DNA from: Marinibactrum halimedae
Lineage (GTDB): Bacteria > Pseudomonadota > Gammaproteobacteria > Pseudomonadales > Cellvibrionaceae
Assembly (NCBI RefSeq): GCF_021234875.1
Contig: NZ_JAJQVM010000041.1
Coordinates: 1-38,222, forward strand
Direction of reading: 5' to 3'
Length of the DNA stretch: 38,222 bases
Shown here piece by piece: positions 28,475 to 36,556 of the stretch (position 1 is the first letter of the stretch; each line of letters begins with the position of its first letter). A program made the translations under genes and the position numbers. The notes under the pieces were generated by a model. The model saw nothing but the letters and a program-made list of their open reading frames with translations. It searched no databases and was not told the origin of the DNA.

Positions 28475-29146
28475 ATGAATACACTAAATGCCTTATTGCT
28501 TGATCACGATGGCACACTCGTCAATTCTGAGATTGTGCACTATGAGATTTGGCGAGACATTTTGGCAGACAATCATGTGGTGTTTCCTGAGTCTTGGTAT
28601 CGCGAACACAGTGTAGGGGTCAGTGAAGTGACGTGTGCGGCCATGTTGGCTGAAGCTTTTCCTGTCTCTTGTTCAGCCGAAAAATTACTTCAGGAAAAGC
28701 GTCGTCGAGTCCAAGCTCACCAGCAGCAATCGGGTTACCCGCCCATGGCCGGTGCCGATGCTTTCATTCGATATTTTCATCGTGTCGGAGTGAAAATTGC
28801 CATTGCTTCGGGTTCTAATTACGAAGACGTAAAGCGTTCTCTCTTGCGCCAGGGGTGGAGTGAGATGGTGTCCGTGATTTCGACAGGCGACCGAGTAGAC
28901 AATAACAAACCTGCACCCGATGTCTATTGCCGTGCGATGGAAGAACTGGGGGTGAGCCCTGAAGCGTCTCTCGCCATTGAAGATACCCAAACGGGGTTAA
29001 CCGCAGCCGTTTCGGCTGGGGTATCCTGCTTAGCGATACCCAGTGAATATTCTTCACATCATGATTTTCAGCAAGCAACGGCCTTATTGCCTAATTTATT
29101 GGAAGCGGCAGAGTGGATCAAATCCCATTGGCGAATACCTGAATAA
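28475..29146 (+). CDS. HAD-superfamily hydrolase (beta-phosphoglucomutase-like phosphatase)
   Basis: A 223-aa HAD protein. Motif I is LLDHDGTLVNSE with nucleophile Asp10 and Asp12; motif II is IASGS; motif III/IV is NNKPAPDVY and IEDTQTG. The helical cap between motifs I and II is of the subfamily I type shared by beta-phosphoglucomutases and phosphoglycolate phosphatases. It therefore probably acts on a small phosphosugar; the substrate cannot be told. GAGG lies about 12 nt before the ATG. Position after the Entner-Doudoroff operon suggests, but does not prove, a link to sugar phosphate metabolism. Confidence 0.88.
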   Translation: MNTLNALLLDHDGTLVNSEIVHYEIWRDILADNHVVFPESWYREHSVGVSEVTCAAMLAEAFPVSCSAEKLLQEKRRRVQAHQQQSGYPPMAGADAFIRYFHRVGVKIAIASGSNYEDVKRSLLRQGWSEMVSVISTGDRVDNNKPAPDVYCRAMEELGVSPEASLAIEDTQTGLTAAVSAGVSCLAIPSEYSSHHDFQQATALLPNLLEAAEWIKSHWRIPE

Positions 29147-29413
29147 GGAGAACGACTGCCTCAATAAAATCGATGCGTGAGTGCTGTTATAAAATTACCC
29201 TCATTATGTCGCTTTTTTCGATGAAGATGATAGCAGTGCGCCAATATGGTGGAGCAGGTTTTTCTAGGTTGATCTATGCTAATTCTATAGTTGGCACCCA
29301 ACCTGTGGAAAGGGACTTAACAAAACGTCAGTTATTCTTTTTCCTTATCCTTTTGTTGTTATCATTTCAAAACCCATAGGGTTAGGTGCTTCATTTTTTA
29401 TTAAGGAGCCACC

Positions 29414-30238
29414 GTGGAACTGAATAGTCTTATTGAAAACGCAACGAATATGCCGAGCATTCCAAAGGTCGTACAAGAATTGATTGTGACCTTTAGTAAT
29501 GACGATTTTGAAATTGATGAACTTTCCAAAAAAGTCGCTTCAGATCAAGCTCTGACAGCAAAAGTATTGCGCATTGCAAACTCTGCAAAATACGGTGGTA
29601 ATCGCACGATTGGCTCTGTGAACGATGCGATTGTCTTAATGGGATTTTCTGCATTACGCACCATGGTGTTGGCATCCGGATTCAGTACAAATTTAAAAGC
29701 CCCGGAAGGGTTTGATGGGGCGGCGTTTTGGCGAAGAAGTTTTATGGTGGCGAATCGTGCGAAATGGATTGCCAATTATTGTAATGCGAATCCGGATGTG
29801 GCGTACACTTGCGGGATGATGCACGCCGTGGGCGATTTATTAATTCATATTTTATTGCCAGAAAAAGCCCAAGCCATTCAAGCGCTAGCAGAACAAGGTG
29901 CCAATAAGCTGGATTTGCAAGTCAATCAATTAGGGTTTGACTATACCCAAGCCGGGGAAGAATTGGCCACCCGTTGGCGCTTCCCAGAAGAGATTGCAGA
30001 AAGCATTCGTTGGCAAGCCAACCCCACACAATCCCCCAATGGTTTACCGATTCTGGCATTGATTAATTACTTGGCAATTTATTTAACCGACAACGTCGAG
30101 ACCTCACATGAAGTATTATTGGCGAATTTTCCGAACGACTTGGCCAATGAAGGAAAAGTAAATTTGGTGGACTTGCTCGGCGATTTGGAGTCATTGGAAG
30201 ACGTGGATGCCGGCCTAGAAGAATTGCTCAGTGACTAA
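29414..30238 (+). CDS. HDOD domain protein
   Basis: A 274-aa protein consisting essentially of an HDOD domain, a degenerate HD phosphohydrolase relative found in signalling proteins. Visible marks: MPSIPKVVQELIV, the ANSAKYGG and IGSVNDAIVLMGFSALRTMVL segments, GMMHAVGDLLIH in the position of the degenerate HD motif, and EELATRWRFPEEIAESIRWQ. No response-regulator, GGDEF or EAL domain is fused, so it is a stand-alone regulator; no partner is visible. The start is GTG with AAGGAG 5-6 nt upstream, a convincing site. The C-terminus is acidic. The 267-bp gap upstream holds no gene. Confidence 0.9.
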   Translation: MELNSLIENATNMPSIPKVVQELIVTFSNDDFEIDELSKKVASDQALTAKVLRIANSAKYGGNRTIGSVNDAIVLMGFSALRTMVLASGFSTNLKAPEGFDGAAFWRRSFMVANRAKWIANYCNANPDVAYTCGMMHAVGDLLIHILLPEKAQAIQALAEQGANKLDLQVNQLGFDYTQAGEELATRWRFPEEIAESIRWQANPTQSPNGLPILALINYLAIYLTDNVETSHEVLLANFPNDLANEGKVNLVDLLGDLESLEDVDAGLEELLSD

Positions 30239-30652
30239 TGTAATTTGGTAAAGCGCAAAAAGAAGCGTAAAAAAGGGGGCGAAAGTTATCGCCTCTTAAG
30301 AAATCTTCAGATTTCTTAACATAACTTATCACAAAGATTGTTCTTTAACCTTTTTGATTTTTCTGATCATTTTGTCAGCATTTTGGCGTGAATAGCCATG
30401 TTGCTTTTAAACTTCTCTTTCTTTTTAGTTCAAAAAACAGCCAACCAAGAAAACCCCCGCCCGCCTGTTCTCAAATGAATTAATCGCTTGAAAAATCCAT
30501 GACGCTCAGAGTCTTTTCTTGGTTGATCTTATCGATCTTTTTGTGTACAAAACCGCTCCTGATTAAATATACATTTACAATACCAGCCTCAGCGTGCCGT
30601 TCTGGCATGTTGGATTTTTAGGGTGGGAAGGGTTTATTACGGATAGCTTAGT
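30239..30652. other. AT-rich non-coding gap with an inverted repeat
   Basis: No gene is seen. A perfect 11-bp inverted repeat TTAAGAAATCT/AGATTTCTTAA (30296-30319, loop TC) follows a shorter hairpin GGCGA/TCGCC (about 30277-30293). Neither has a T-run, so termination is uncertain. This gap marks the change from core genes to the AT-rich RHS region. Confidence 0.5.
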
Positions 30653-30739
30653 ATGAACAATAAAAATCTGACTTGGCTATTCTATTGTGCTGGATTACAG
30701 CTACTCTGGCTAATTTTCAGAATTACTTTGGTTTTTTAA
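30653..30739 (+). CDS. Possible 28-aa hydrophobic small protein
   Basis: ATG at 30653 opens 28 codons ending at a TAA at 30737. The peptide is MNNKNLTWLFYCAGLQLLWL followed by IFRITLVF, a polar start and one likely transmembrane helix. It ends 18 bp before the RHS start. The upstream GGAT is a poor ribosome binding site. It could be a leader peptide or small membrane protein, or chance. No family is recognised. Confidence 0.3.
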   Translation: MNNKNLTWLFYCAGLQLLWLIFRITLVF

Positions 30740-30757
30740 AAGGAATGACATTTTAGT

Positions 30758-32479
30758 ATGGGCTTTATTGAAAGATTAACAAAATCATTAATTGCAGTAG
30801 TAATAGTACTTTTCTCAGTAGAATTCTCTTTTTCTCAAGACTACACCTACGATGAACAAGTTTTCAATTATCGTATTAGATATGACGCAGATCAACAAAT
30901 ATACTTTACAGCACCTTATGACCAACTAGCAGCCCATTGTGAGAGTAATTCTAAACTTGGACGATTAAGACGTCGAACAACAAGTGGGGGACTTCCCTTT
31001 TATATTTTTTCGGGAAGTACCTACATTTCACCTGAACCTGGAGAACCTATGGTAAGATGCTTTATTGATTACTATCTTTGGTTTGATCTAGATACTTTGA
31101 AAGTAGCAGATTTATATAATTATGGCCTTCATTCACAAGGTAGAAAGTGCCCTGATGGATATACCCAAACCGACAGTTTATCCAAAATTGAAGAAGGGCT
31201 CCCTTGTGAAATCGATAGCAATAACGATGGTAGAGGGGATGTGGACGAAAAGGATTTTTTAAATCAAGCTACTCCTGAAGAAAAAGCGTGTGCTGGCAAT
31301 CCAATCATGTTGGCCAGTGGAACAAAAGTACAGATTGAACAGGATTATCAAAATCAGACAAGTCCTTTACTAAAAGTTGATAGAGTTTATCGTTACGAAA
31401 AAAGAAACTCGGAAGATTTAAGCCTATTTGGCCGCTACTGGAATGATCCGTTTTCTTCTAAGCTTCAATTTTACAGTAATGCAAATGATGGTATTGTAGG
31501 AGCGCTAATTAAGAAACCTTCTGGCGTAAAGGTCTATTTAAGTAGAGCTAATGAAGAGGGAAGCTGGAAAAACTACGATGGTACAGAGGTAAACTTCAGA
31601 AAAGTAAACAATGAGTGGGTATATCGAACTCAAACATTGGTAGAAATATTTAATGAAGAAGGTCAGCTGCTATCAACCATAACGCCGCAGGGGCAATCTC
31701 TGACGTTTGATTATGATACTAATGTTTTTTCAGGAGAAAAGCCTGTAAAAATAAGATCAAATACTGGGCAAGAACTACACTTGAATTACAACAATTTAGG
31801 TTTTGTGAAATCTATAACGGATGGAAATACCACAATAGCATCTTATGAGTATAATCAAGATACCCTGTTGTCGAAAGTAATCTATTCCAACAACTCATCT
31901 CGATCATATGAATATAAAGATTTTCGAAATGAAGGTGCATTAACGGATCTTTATATAGACAATCTTCTTTACGCACACTGGGAATATGATGAATCTGGGA
32001 GAGGTGTTTTAAGTGAACATTCCGGCGGAGTTGATAAACATACATTTCAATATTCGGAAGATGAAAAATCTGTATTAGTGACAAATCCTTTAGGTAAAGA
32101 GACCGAATATCAATTTACATTACAAAATAATAAATACTTGATCACTCAAGTAACAGGTCATCAAAGCGATCATTGTGCGGCGGCGTCTCAATCCAACAGT
32201 CACACAATCCAAGGGCTTAGAAGCCTAGCGAAAGACTGGAACGGCAATACCACCGAATTTGAATACAATAATCGCGGCCTAGAAACCAAACAAACTGAAG
32301 CCACCGGCACCCCAGAAGAACGCACCATCCAAACCCAATGGCACCCCACGTTTTCCTTACCGGTAAAAGTCACAGAATTACCTTCTGAGAATTCCAATTC
32401 CCCCGGTACGCAAACCGTTTACGAATACGACGACGAAGGCCGTTTGTTAAATACCACCGTAACGGAAATCGAACAGTAA
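30758..32479 (+). CDS. RHS-repeat protein, N-terminal half (DUF6531-type)
   Basis: A 573-aa exported protein with a Sec signal peptide (about residues 1-26, ending FSFS/Q). Residues about 30-170 form a novel AT-rich domain with a calcium-loop-like DSNNDGRGDVDE near 150. A DUF6531-type start of an RHS shell follows (CAGNPIMLASGTKVQIEQDY, near 185), then YD-repeats to the end. It stops in the middle of a normal RHS series (YEYDDEGRLL plus a few residues). The last 100 residues (from about KDWNGNTTEFEYNNRGLE) are GC-rich and read like common gammaproteobacterial RHS, unlike the AT-rich front. AGGA lies about 13 nt before the ATG. The RHS continues in the next frame 12 bp on. Confidence 0.85.
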   Translation: MGFIERLTKSLIAVVIVLFSVEFSFSQDYTYDEQVFNYRIRYDADQQIYFTAPYDQLAAHCESNSKLGRLRRRTTSGGLPFYIFSGSTYISPEPGEPMVRCFIDYYLWFDLDTLKVADLYNYGLHSQGRKCPDGYTQTDSLSKIEEGLPCEIDSNNDGRGDVDEKDFLNQATPEEKACAGNPIMLASGTKVQIEQDYQNQTSPLLKVDRVYRYEKRNSEDLSLFGRYWNDPFSSKLQFYSNANDGIVGALIKKPSGVKVYLSRANEEGSWKNYDGTEVNFRKVNNEWVYRTQTLVEIFNEEGQLLSTITPQGQSLTFDYDTNVFSGEKPVKIRSNTGQELHLNYNNLGFVKSITDGNTTIASYEYNQDTLLSKVIYSNNSSRSYEYKDFRNEGALTDLYIDNLLYAHWEYDESGRGVLSEHSGGVDKHTFQYSEDEKSVLVTNPLGKETEYQFTLQNNKYLITQVTGHQSDHCAAASQSNSHTIQGLRSLAKDWNGNTTEFEYNNRGLETKQTEATGTPEERTIQTQWHPTFSLPVKVTELPSENSNSPGTQTVYEYDDEGRLLNTTVTEIEQ

Positions 32480-32491
32480 AGAAGGGAATCG

Positions 32492-35374
32492 ATGATGAAA
32501 ACAATGAATTTAAAAAAACAATTGAAAAAGAATACATTCGGAATGAAGACAAGCGGAATGAATGTGAACGGAAAGAAAAAGACCATTTTAGGCGCGGCGC
32601 TGTCTTGTGTATTGGGTGTGATTTCTATTGAAGCGTCTGCTTCACGCAGCGTTAGCCAAACCTACAACGACATGGGTTTGGTCGATACCATTAACGGCCC
32701 CCGCACCGACGTGGACGACATTACCACTTACGCCTACGACGACATGGGCAATGTTTCCAGCATCACCAACGCCCTTGGCCATGTCACCCAATACCGCGAT
32801 TACAATGGCCGTGGCCAACCGGGCACGATGGTGGATGCCAATGGCATTACCACCTTAATGGAATATCACGTTCGAAGTTGGTTGCTGTCTTCTACCGTGG
32901 TGCATCCGTCGGGTGATGAAACCCGCAACGCCATTACACAATACGAATACGATGGCGTCGGCCAATTAACCAAAATAATTTCACCCAGCGGCACAGAATT
33001 AAATTACGAATACGACCCGGCCCGACGCCTCACCGCCATTGAAAATAATAACGGCGAGCGCATCGAGTTTACCTTAGACAACGCCGGCAACCGTACCCAA
33101 ACCGTCATCAAAAACAGCGGCGGAGAAATTGCCAGCCAAGTGGCGCAAGCGTTTGATGAATTAAGCCGCGTGATGGACATCACCGGCAATAACGGCCAGA
33201 ACGATCACACCGATTATGACGTCAACGATAATCCGGTAGGCATGACCAACGCCAAAGGTTTTAACACGCAACAAGAATTTGATGCGTTAGATCGACTCAC
33301 CAAAACCACTGACGCCGACGGCGGCGAAATTACCTATTCTTACGACGCACACGATCGCATCACCAGCGTGACCGATCAGCGTAGTTTAAAAACCGAATAC
33401 CACTACAACGGCTTTGGCGACTTAATTGAATTAATCAGCCCCGATACCGGCACCACGGTTTTTGAGTATGACAACGCGGGTAACCAAATTAGCGAAATTA
33501 ACGCCAACGGTATAAAAACAGAATACACTTATGATGCGTTAAATCGCTTAACCAGTATTATTTACCCCAGTGATGACAGCCAAAATATCACCTACCGTTA
33601 CGATAACCACAGTGAGCGTAATTATGGTATTGGCCAGTTAACGCGCATTACCGATGCGTCGGGCACCACTCAATATACGTACGATCACCTAGGCGGCGTG
33701 GCAACAAAAAATGTGGTGGCCGATGGCAACCGTTACGGCATCAGTTACCGCTATAACGATGCTGGGCAGTTGGCATTAATGCGTTATCACAGTGGTCGGT
33801 TGGTGTATTTTTATTACGACAACCAAGGACGAGTGAATCGCATACAAACACGCCCCAACGGCGGCAATATTCAAAATCTCATTACCCACATTGCCTACCA
33901 ACCTTTCGGCCCGGTAAACCATTTCGAATACGGTAACGGCTTAACCAAAACCCTCAATTACGATTTGGATTACCGTTTAGAAAACCTGACCATCGAAGGC
34001 GACGCCACGACGTTGGCGCGGAATTACGTGTATGACCTCACCAACAACATCACCGGCATTACCGATGCCGATGGTGAACACAACGAAACCTTCGATTACG
34101 ACCGATTAGATCGGATCAGCACCGCCGAAGGCAATCTCTACGGTACACAAATTTTTGATTACGATGGTGTCGGCAATCGCATCGAATTAACGCACACTCA
34201 CAACGACAATATTCGAAGCGAACGTTACACCTACGCCGACAACGCCAACCAATTAAAAACCGTCGACATCGATAACAACGGCGAGCTAGCCACCCGAACC
34301 TTCGAGCACGACGCCAACGGCAACACAATCGAAGATACCCAAGATGGCACACCGCTCACCATCGAATACGGTGCTAACAACCGCCCAACAGAATTTTCCA
34401 AAGGCAACAATACCCAAACCGTCACCCACAACGCCATGGGCCAACGGGTTAAATGGGACACCAATGGCGAGGCCAATTACCATCACTACGATGAAAACGG
34501 CCAACTTATCGCCATCACCGATGCCACTGGTCAAACCCTACGGGAATACGTTTATTTTGGCACCGAATTAATCGCACTGGCCACCTACGAAAACAATGGC
34601 GCCGAAAACCTCTACTACATCCACACCAACCACCTCGGCACCCCCCAGCGGATTACTAATGCTGATCAACGTGTGGTATGGTCAGCGGAGTATGAGCCGT
34701 TTGGTGCAGTTGTTGCGGAAAGTGATGAAGTGGAGGTTGATTTTAAACTTCGTATGCCGGGGCAATATGAAGATGAAATTACTGGCCTGAATTACAACTG
34801 GCATCGGGATTATGATCCGAGCATTGGAAGATATGTCCAAAGTGATCCGATTGGGTTAGATGATGGTCCTAATACATATACTTACGCACATGGAAATCCA
34901 ATTTCAAAATATGACCCAAATGGTTTAAGTGTCGCCGGATATATGGTTTCACCCAGCGTAAAATCTGAAAATGGTAAGTCAATTTATCATGGTGTTTACG
35001 GCTACTATTCGGATTTATTTTCATTTGGTAACCCTTACGAACCTGGTTCGTGTGAGCATACAAGAAGGCAGGATGCTATGGCTCTAGTTGAAAATTTAGT
35101 TAACCAAGCCGCTGCCTCACCAACTGTTCGTGATGTAGTAAAGCAACAAGCATTAAATCAAGTTCGAAAAGACCCTGATTATTACGGTGGTAGAGCACTT
35201 GCAAATACCGGAACAGCATTATTGTTTAAAAAGGGGATGGGTAGAGTTGGAGCTGGAGGAGTAGCTGCAACAGGTATGCAAGCTAGTGCGGCAACATTGG
35301 GAATGTCTTTAGCATCATATTCTGCACTTATTGATTTAATGGAAAAAACGTTACCAGAATGCGAGTGTCAATAG
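32492..35374 (+). CDS. RHS-repeat protein, C-terminal half with variable tip
   Basis: A 960-aa protein that starts with an unusually long Lys-rich n-region and a hydrophobic core (ILGAALSCVLGVISIEASA, cut near residue 50), then goes straight into YD-repeats (YNDMGLVDTINGPRTDVDD). The repeats run to about residue 780 and close with the RHS core signature SDPIGLDDGPNTYTYAHGN and DPNGL. A 148-residue tip (813-960) of unknown type follows, with an EHTRRQDA stretch and a Gly/Ala-rich segment (GRALANTGTALLF...). DNA is GC-rich in the repeats and AT-rich from about 34660 on. GAAGGG lies about 5 nt before the ATG. It is 12 bp after the first half, so probably one operon. Likely a polymorphic RHS effector shell and toxin tip, but the tip's activity is not recognised. 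Confidence 0.88.
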   Translation: MMKTMNLKKQLKKNTFGMKTSGMNVNGKKKTILGAALSCVLGVISIEASASRSVSQTYNDMGLVDTINGPRTDVDDITTYAYDDMGNVSSITNALGHVTQYRDYNGRGQPGTMVDANGITTLMEYHVRSWLLSSTVVHPSGDETRNAITQYEYDGVGQLTKIISPSGTELNYEYDPARRLTAIENNNGERIEFTLDNAGNRTQTVIKNSGGEIASQVAQAFDELSRVMDITGNNGQNDHTDYDVNDNPVGMTNAKGFNTQQEFDALDRLTKTTDADGGEITYSYDAHDRITSVTDQRSLKTEYHYNGFGDLIELISPDTGTTVFEYDNAGNQISEINANGIKTEYTYDALNRLTSIIYPSDDSQNITYRYDNHSERNYGIGQLTRITDASGTTQYTYDHLGGVATKNVVADGNRYGISYRYNDAGQLALMRYHSGRLVYFYYDNQGRVNRIQTRPNGGNIQNLITHIAYQPFGPVNHFEYGNGLTKTLNYDLDYRLENLTIEGDATTLARNYVYDLTNNITGITDADGEHNETFDYDRLDRISTAEGNLYGTQIFDYDGVGNRIELTHTHNDNIRSERYTYADNANQLKTVDIDNNGELATRTFEHDANGNTIEDTQDGTPLTIEYGANNRPTEFSKGNNTQTVTHNAMGQRVKWDTNGEANYHHYDENGQLIAITDATGQTLREYVYFGTELIALATYENNGAENLYYIHTNHLGTPQRITNADQRVVWSAEYEPFGAVVAESDEVEVDFKLRMPGQYEDEITGLNYNWHRDYDPSIGRYVQSDPIGLDDGPNTYTYAHGNPISKYDPNGLSVAGYMVSPSVKSENGKSIYHGVYGYYSDLFSFGNPYEPGSCEHTRRQDAMALVENLVNQAAASPTVRDVVKQQALNQVRKDPDYYGGRALANTGTALLFKKGMGRVGAGGVAATGMQASAATLGMSLASYSALIDLMEKTLPECECQ
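32539..32583. repeat. In-frame 15-bp tandem repeat in the n-region of the second RHS half
   Basis: Three 15-bp units opening with CGGAA (CGGAATGAAGACAAG, CGGAATGAATGTGAA, CGGAAAGAAAAAGAC) lie head to tail. They account for much of the extended Lys/Met-rich n-region of the signal peptide and resemble the intergenic arrays elsewhere in this window in unit length. Confidence 0.65.
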
Positions 35375-35643
35375 TGAAGAAAGTATTTATCTTTTTATCG
35401 TTAATGTTTTTCTCATCAATTACAATTAAAGGTAAAGAACTAAAGTTAAGTGGAGCAGGAGTAAAGTTAATTGACACCATGATTTATACTTTAGTTATTC
35501 CTGCAATTATAGTTTTCTTTATTTTCTTTAGCTGGTGGTGGGAATCTATATTGCTTCTTACTTTTGGATATTCAACAAAAGTATTGGTTGCATATGGGCA
35601 AATTAAACAACTGTTAAATGATGAACCAGTAGTTAGCACGTAA
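35374..35643 (+). CDS. Small membrane protein, candidate RHS immunity partner
   Basis: An 89-aa product from a GTG at 35374, sharing its first base with the last base of the RHS stop; an in-frame ATG at 35359 would overlap the RHS end by 16 bp. It has an N-terminal hydrophobic signal or TM (VFIFLSLMFFSSITI), then two closely spaced hydrophobic stretches (TLVIPAIIVFFIFFSWWW and ESILLLTFGY). No family is recognised. Position directly after an RHS variable tip, with overlap and the same low GC as the tip, is the usual place for a cognate immunity protein, and a membrane location would suit a membrane-acting toxin. The function is inferred from position only. Confidence 0.65.
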   Translation: MKKVFIFLSLMFFSSITIKGKELKLSGAGVKLIDTMIYTLVIPAIIVFFIFFSWWWESILLLTFGYSTKVLVAYGQIKQLLNDEPVVST

Positions 35644-35740
35644 AGCGCGGACATACCGCCACTGCGCCGCATTGCGGCTCCGGGCAGCGCTGCACTTCGT
35701 TGCGCACTGCATAGTCAATAAGGCTGCTCTGTCCTATGTC

Positions 35741-35772
35741 ATGCCGCTTGCATTTTCGCAGCGGCATTTTTA
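35741..35772 (+). terminator. Probable terminator of the RHS operon
   Basis: ATGCCGCT (35741-35748) and AGCGGCAT (35760-35767) pair perfectly, with two more inner pairs, followed by TTTTATT. It lies about 100 bp past the small membrane protein stop. Confidence 0.7.
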
Positions 35773-36100
35773 TTGGCACCGTCATCACTTCCCCTTTTAG
35801 CCGCTAAAAAACCCTCGCAGTGGGCAAGCGTCACGCCATACTCCATAGCCCTTTCCAAGCCGTGCCTCCCCCGTCGTGCTGCGCACGTCTCCCCGCCCTA
35901 AAACCCTACCCGCCAAAGTGGGTCACGTTCAGTGGTCATCGGTTCGTTAGCACGTTGTAAAAAACAATCGCGCAAACCGCAGCAATAAAGCGGGCAGGGT
36001 TCGGGCTGGCCGCACGGCAGGTTTACCCCCTAGCCCCCAAGGGGGAACAGGTTCTGTGGCGGCAAAGCCGCACTTAAAAAATCCATTTCCTATCCCCCAA

Positions 36101-36120
36101 CCCCCTTTAGCAAAAGGGGG
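36101..36120. repeat. CCCCC-type palindrome (REP-like)
   Basis: CCCCCTTT, loop AGCA, AAAGGGGG. A related ccccctagcccccaaggggg motif lies at about 36028-36047. Palindromes of this C-run/G-run form are widespread repeats in many bacterial genomes, but copy number here cannot be tested. Confidence 0.5.
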
Positions 36121-36187
36121 CTTGATGGTGCCAGCGTCACCAACGTGTCTGCTTGCTTGCCTTCTCAGGTTAGCGACGTGCTCGGCA

Positions 36188-36227
36188 GGTCAAGGCCAAG
36201 CCCTGCGGGTGCTGCGCAGCCTTGACC
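36188..36227. repeat. Strong two-part hairpin
   Basis: Outer stem GGTCAAGG (36188-36195) and CCTTGACC (36220-36227), inner stem CTGCG/CGCAG. The outer stem extends with one mismatch through GGC/GCC. Not followed by a T-run. It could fold as RNA upstream of the 78-aa gene or as single-stranded DNA. Confidence 0.6.
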
Positions 36228-36289
36228 GGCCTGTGCGCGACGCTGACGGGTGGCGGCAAACAAACCGCCACTCAAGAGGAGAAAAGGCA

Positions 36290-36526
36290 ATGCTAAATGT
36301 TCCACCCATCGCAAGAAAAATCATCGAAACCGCCAATGAATTAGCCACAAATGGAAGAACCGGAGCCAGCACCGGTGAAATTATCGCAGCGGCGTTCGTG
36401 TTAGATCGAATGGATTTTATCCCAGATGGTTACAGTGTGGTTGAGGCTTGGGATCGCATCGATGATCTTCAGGAAATTGTTAGAAAAATACGGAGTGACT
36501 ACGATGATTTAGTCGTGCCTTGGTAA
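36290..36526 (+). CDS. Conserved-looking 78-aa hypothetical protein
   Basis: From the ATG at 36290 (GAGGAG and AAGG just upstream) the product is a compact, mostly helical 78-aa protein (MLNVPPIARKIIETANELAT start, TGEIIAAAFVLDRMDF middle, acidic YDDLVVPW end). No family is recognised. Its frame continues upstream into non-coding repeats, so the ATG with the strong ribosome binding site is preferred. A terminator follows. Its place beside an XRE regulator and CHC2 primase suggests it belongs to the same element. Confidence 0.7.
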   Translation: MLNVPPIARKIIETANELATNGRTGASTGEIIAAAFVLDRMDFIPDGYSVVEAWDRIDDLQEIVRKIRSDYDDLVVPW

Positions 36527-36531
36527 GGCAC

Positions 36532-36552
36532 AAGGGGCGCGTTGCGCCCCTT
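36532..36552. terminator. Bidirectional terminator between the 78-aa and XRE genes
   Basis: AAGGGGCGC (36532-36540), loop GTT, GCGCCCCTT (36544-36552) then T. The A and T flanks allow use from both convergent genes. Confidence 0.85.
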
Positions 36553-36556
36553 TAAA

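Larger units (their letters stand above)
35773..36289. other. GC-rich, hairpin-dense non-coding region
   Basis: No convincing gene lies here; a frame running through into the 78-aa gene is explained by repeats. Clear inverted repeats are GCGGC/GCCGC (36057-36069), CCCCCTTT/AAAGGGGG (36101-36120), GGTCAAGG/CCTTGACC (36188-36227) with an inner CTGCG/CGCAG, and GTGGCGG/CCGCCAC (36250-36271) just before the next ribosome binding site. GC is far above that of the RHS tip. It looks like leader, origin or recombination DNA of a mobile element, but no att site or integrase is visible. Confidence 0.6.

Noticed and set aside
29173-29379. 68-codon frame before the HDOD gene
   Set aside because: No ribosome binding site, irregular composition and a hydrophobic end from a T-rich tract; no family.
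34116-34534. Overlapping antisense frames in the RHS core
   Set aside because: They mirror the repetitive coding frame; composition and periodicity follow the RHS sense strand.
35935-35985. Integron attC site
   Set aside because: GTTAGCA does not fit the GTTRRRY core and no partner core or integrase is visible.
36056-36289. N-terminal extension of the 78-aa protein
   Set aside because: The extension translates hairpins and C-run repeats; a strong ribosome binding site marks the ATG at 36290.
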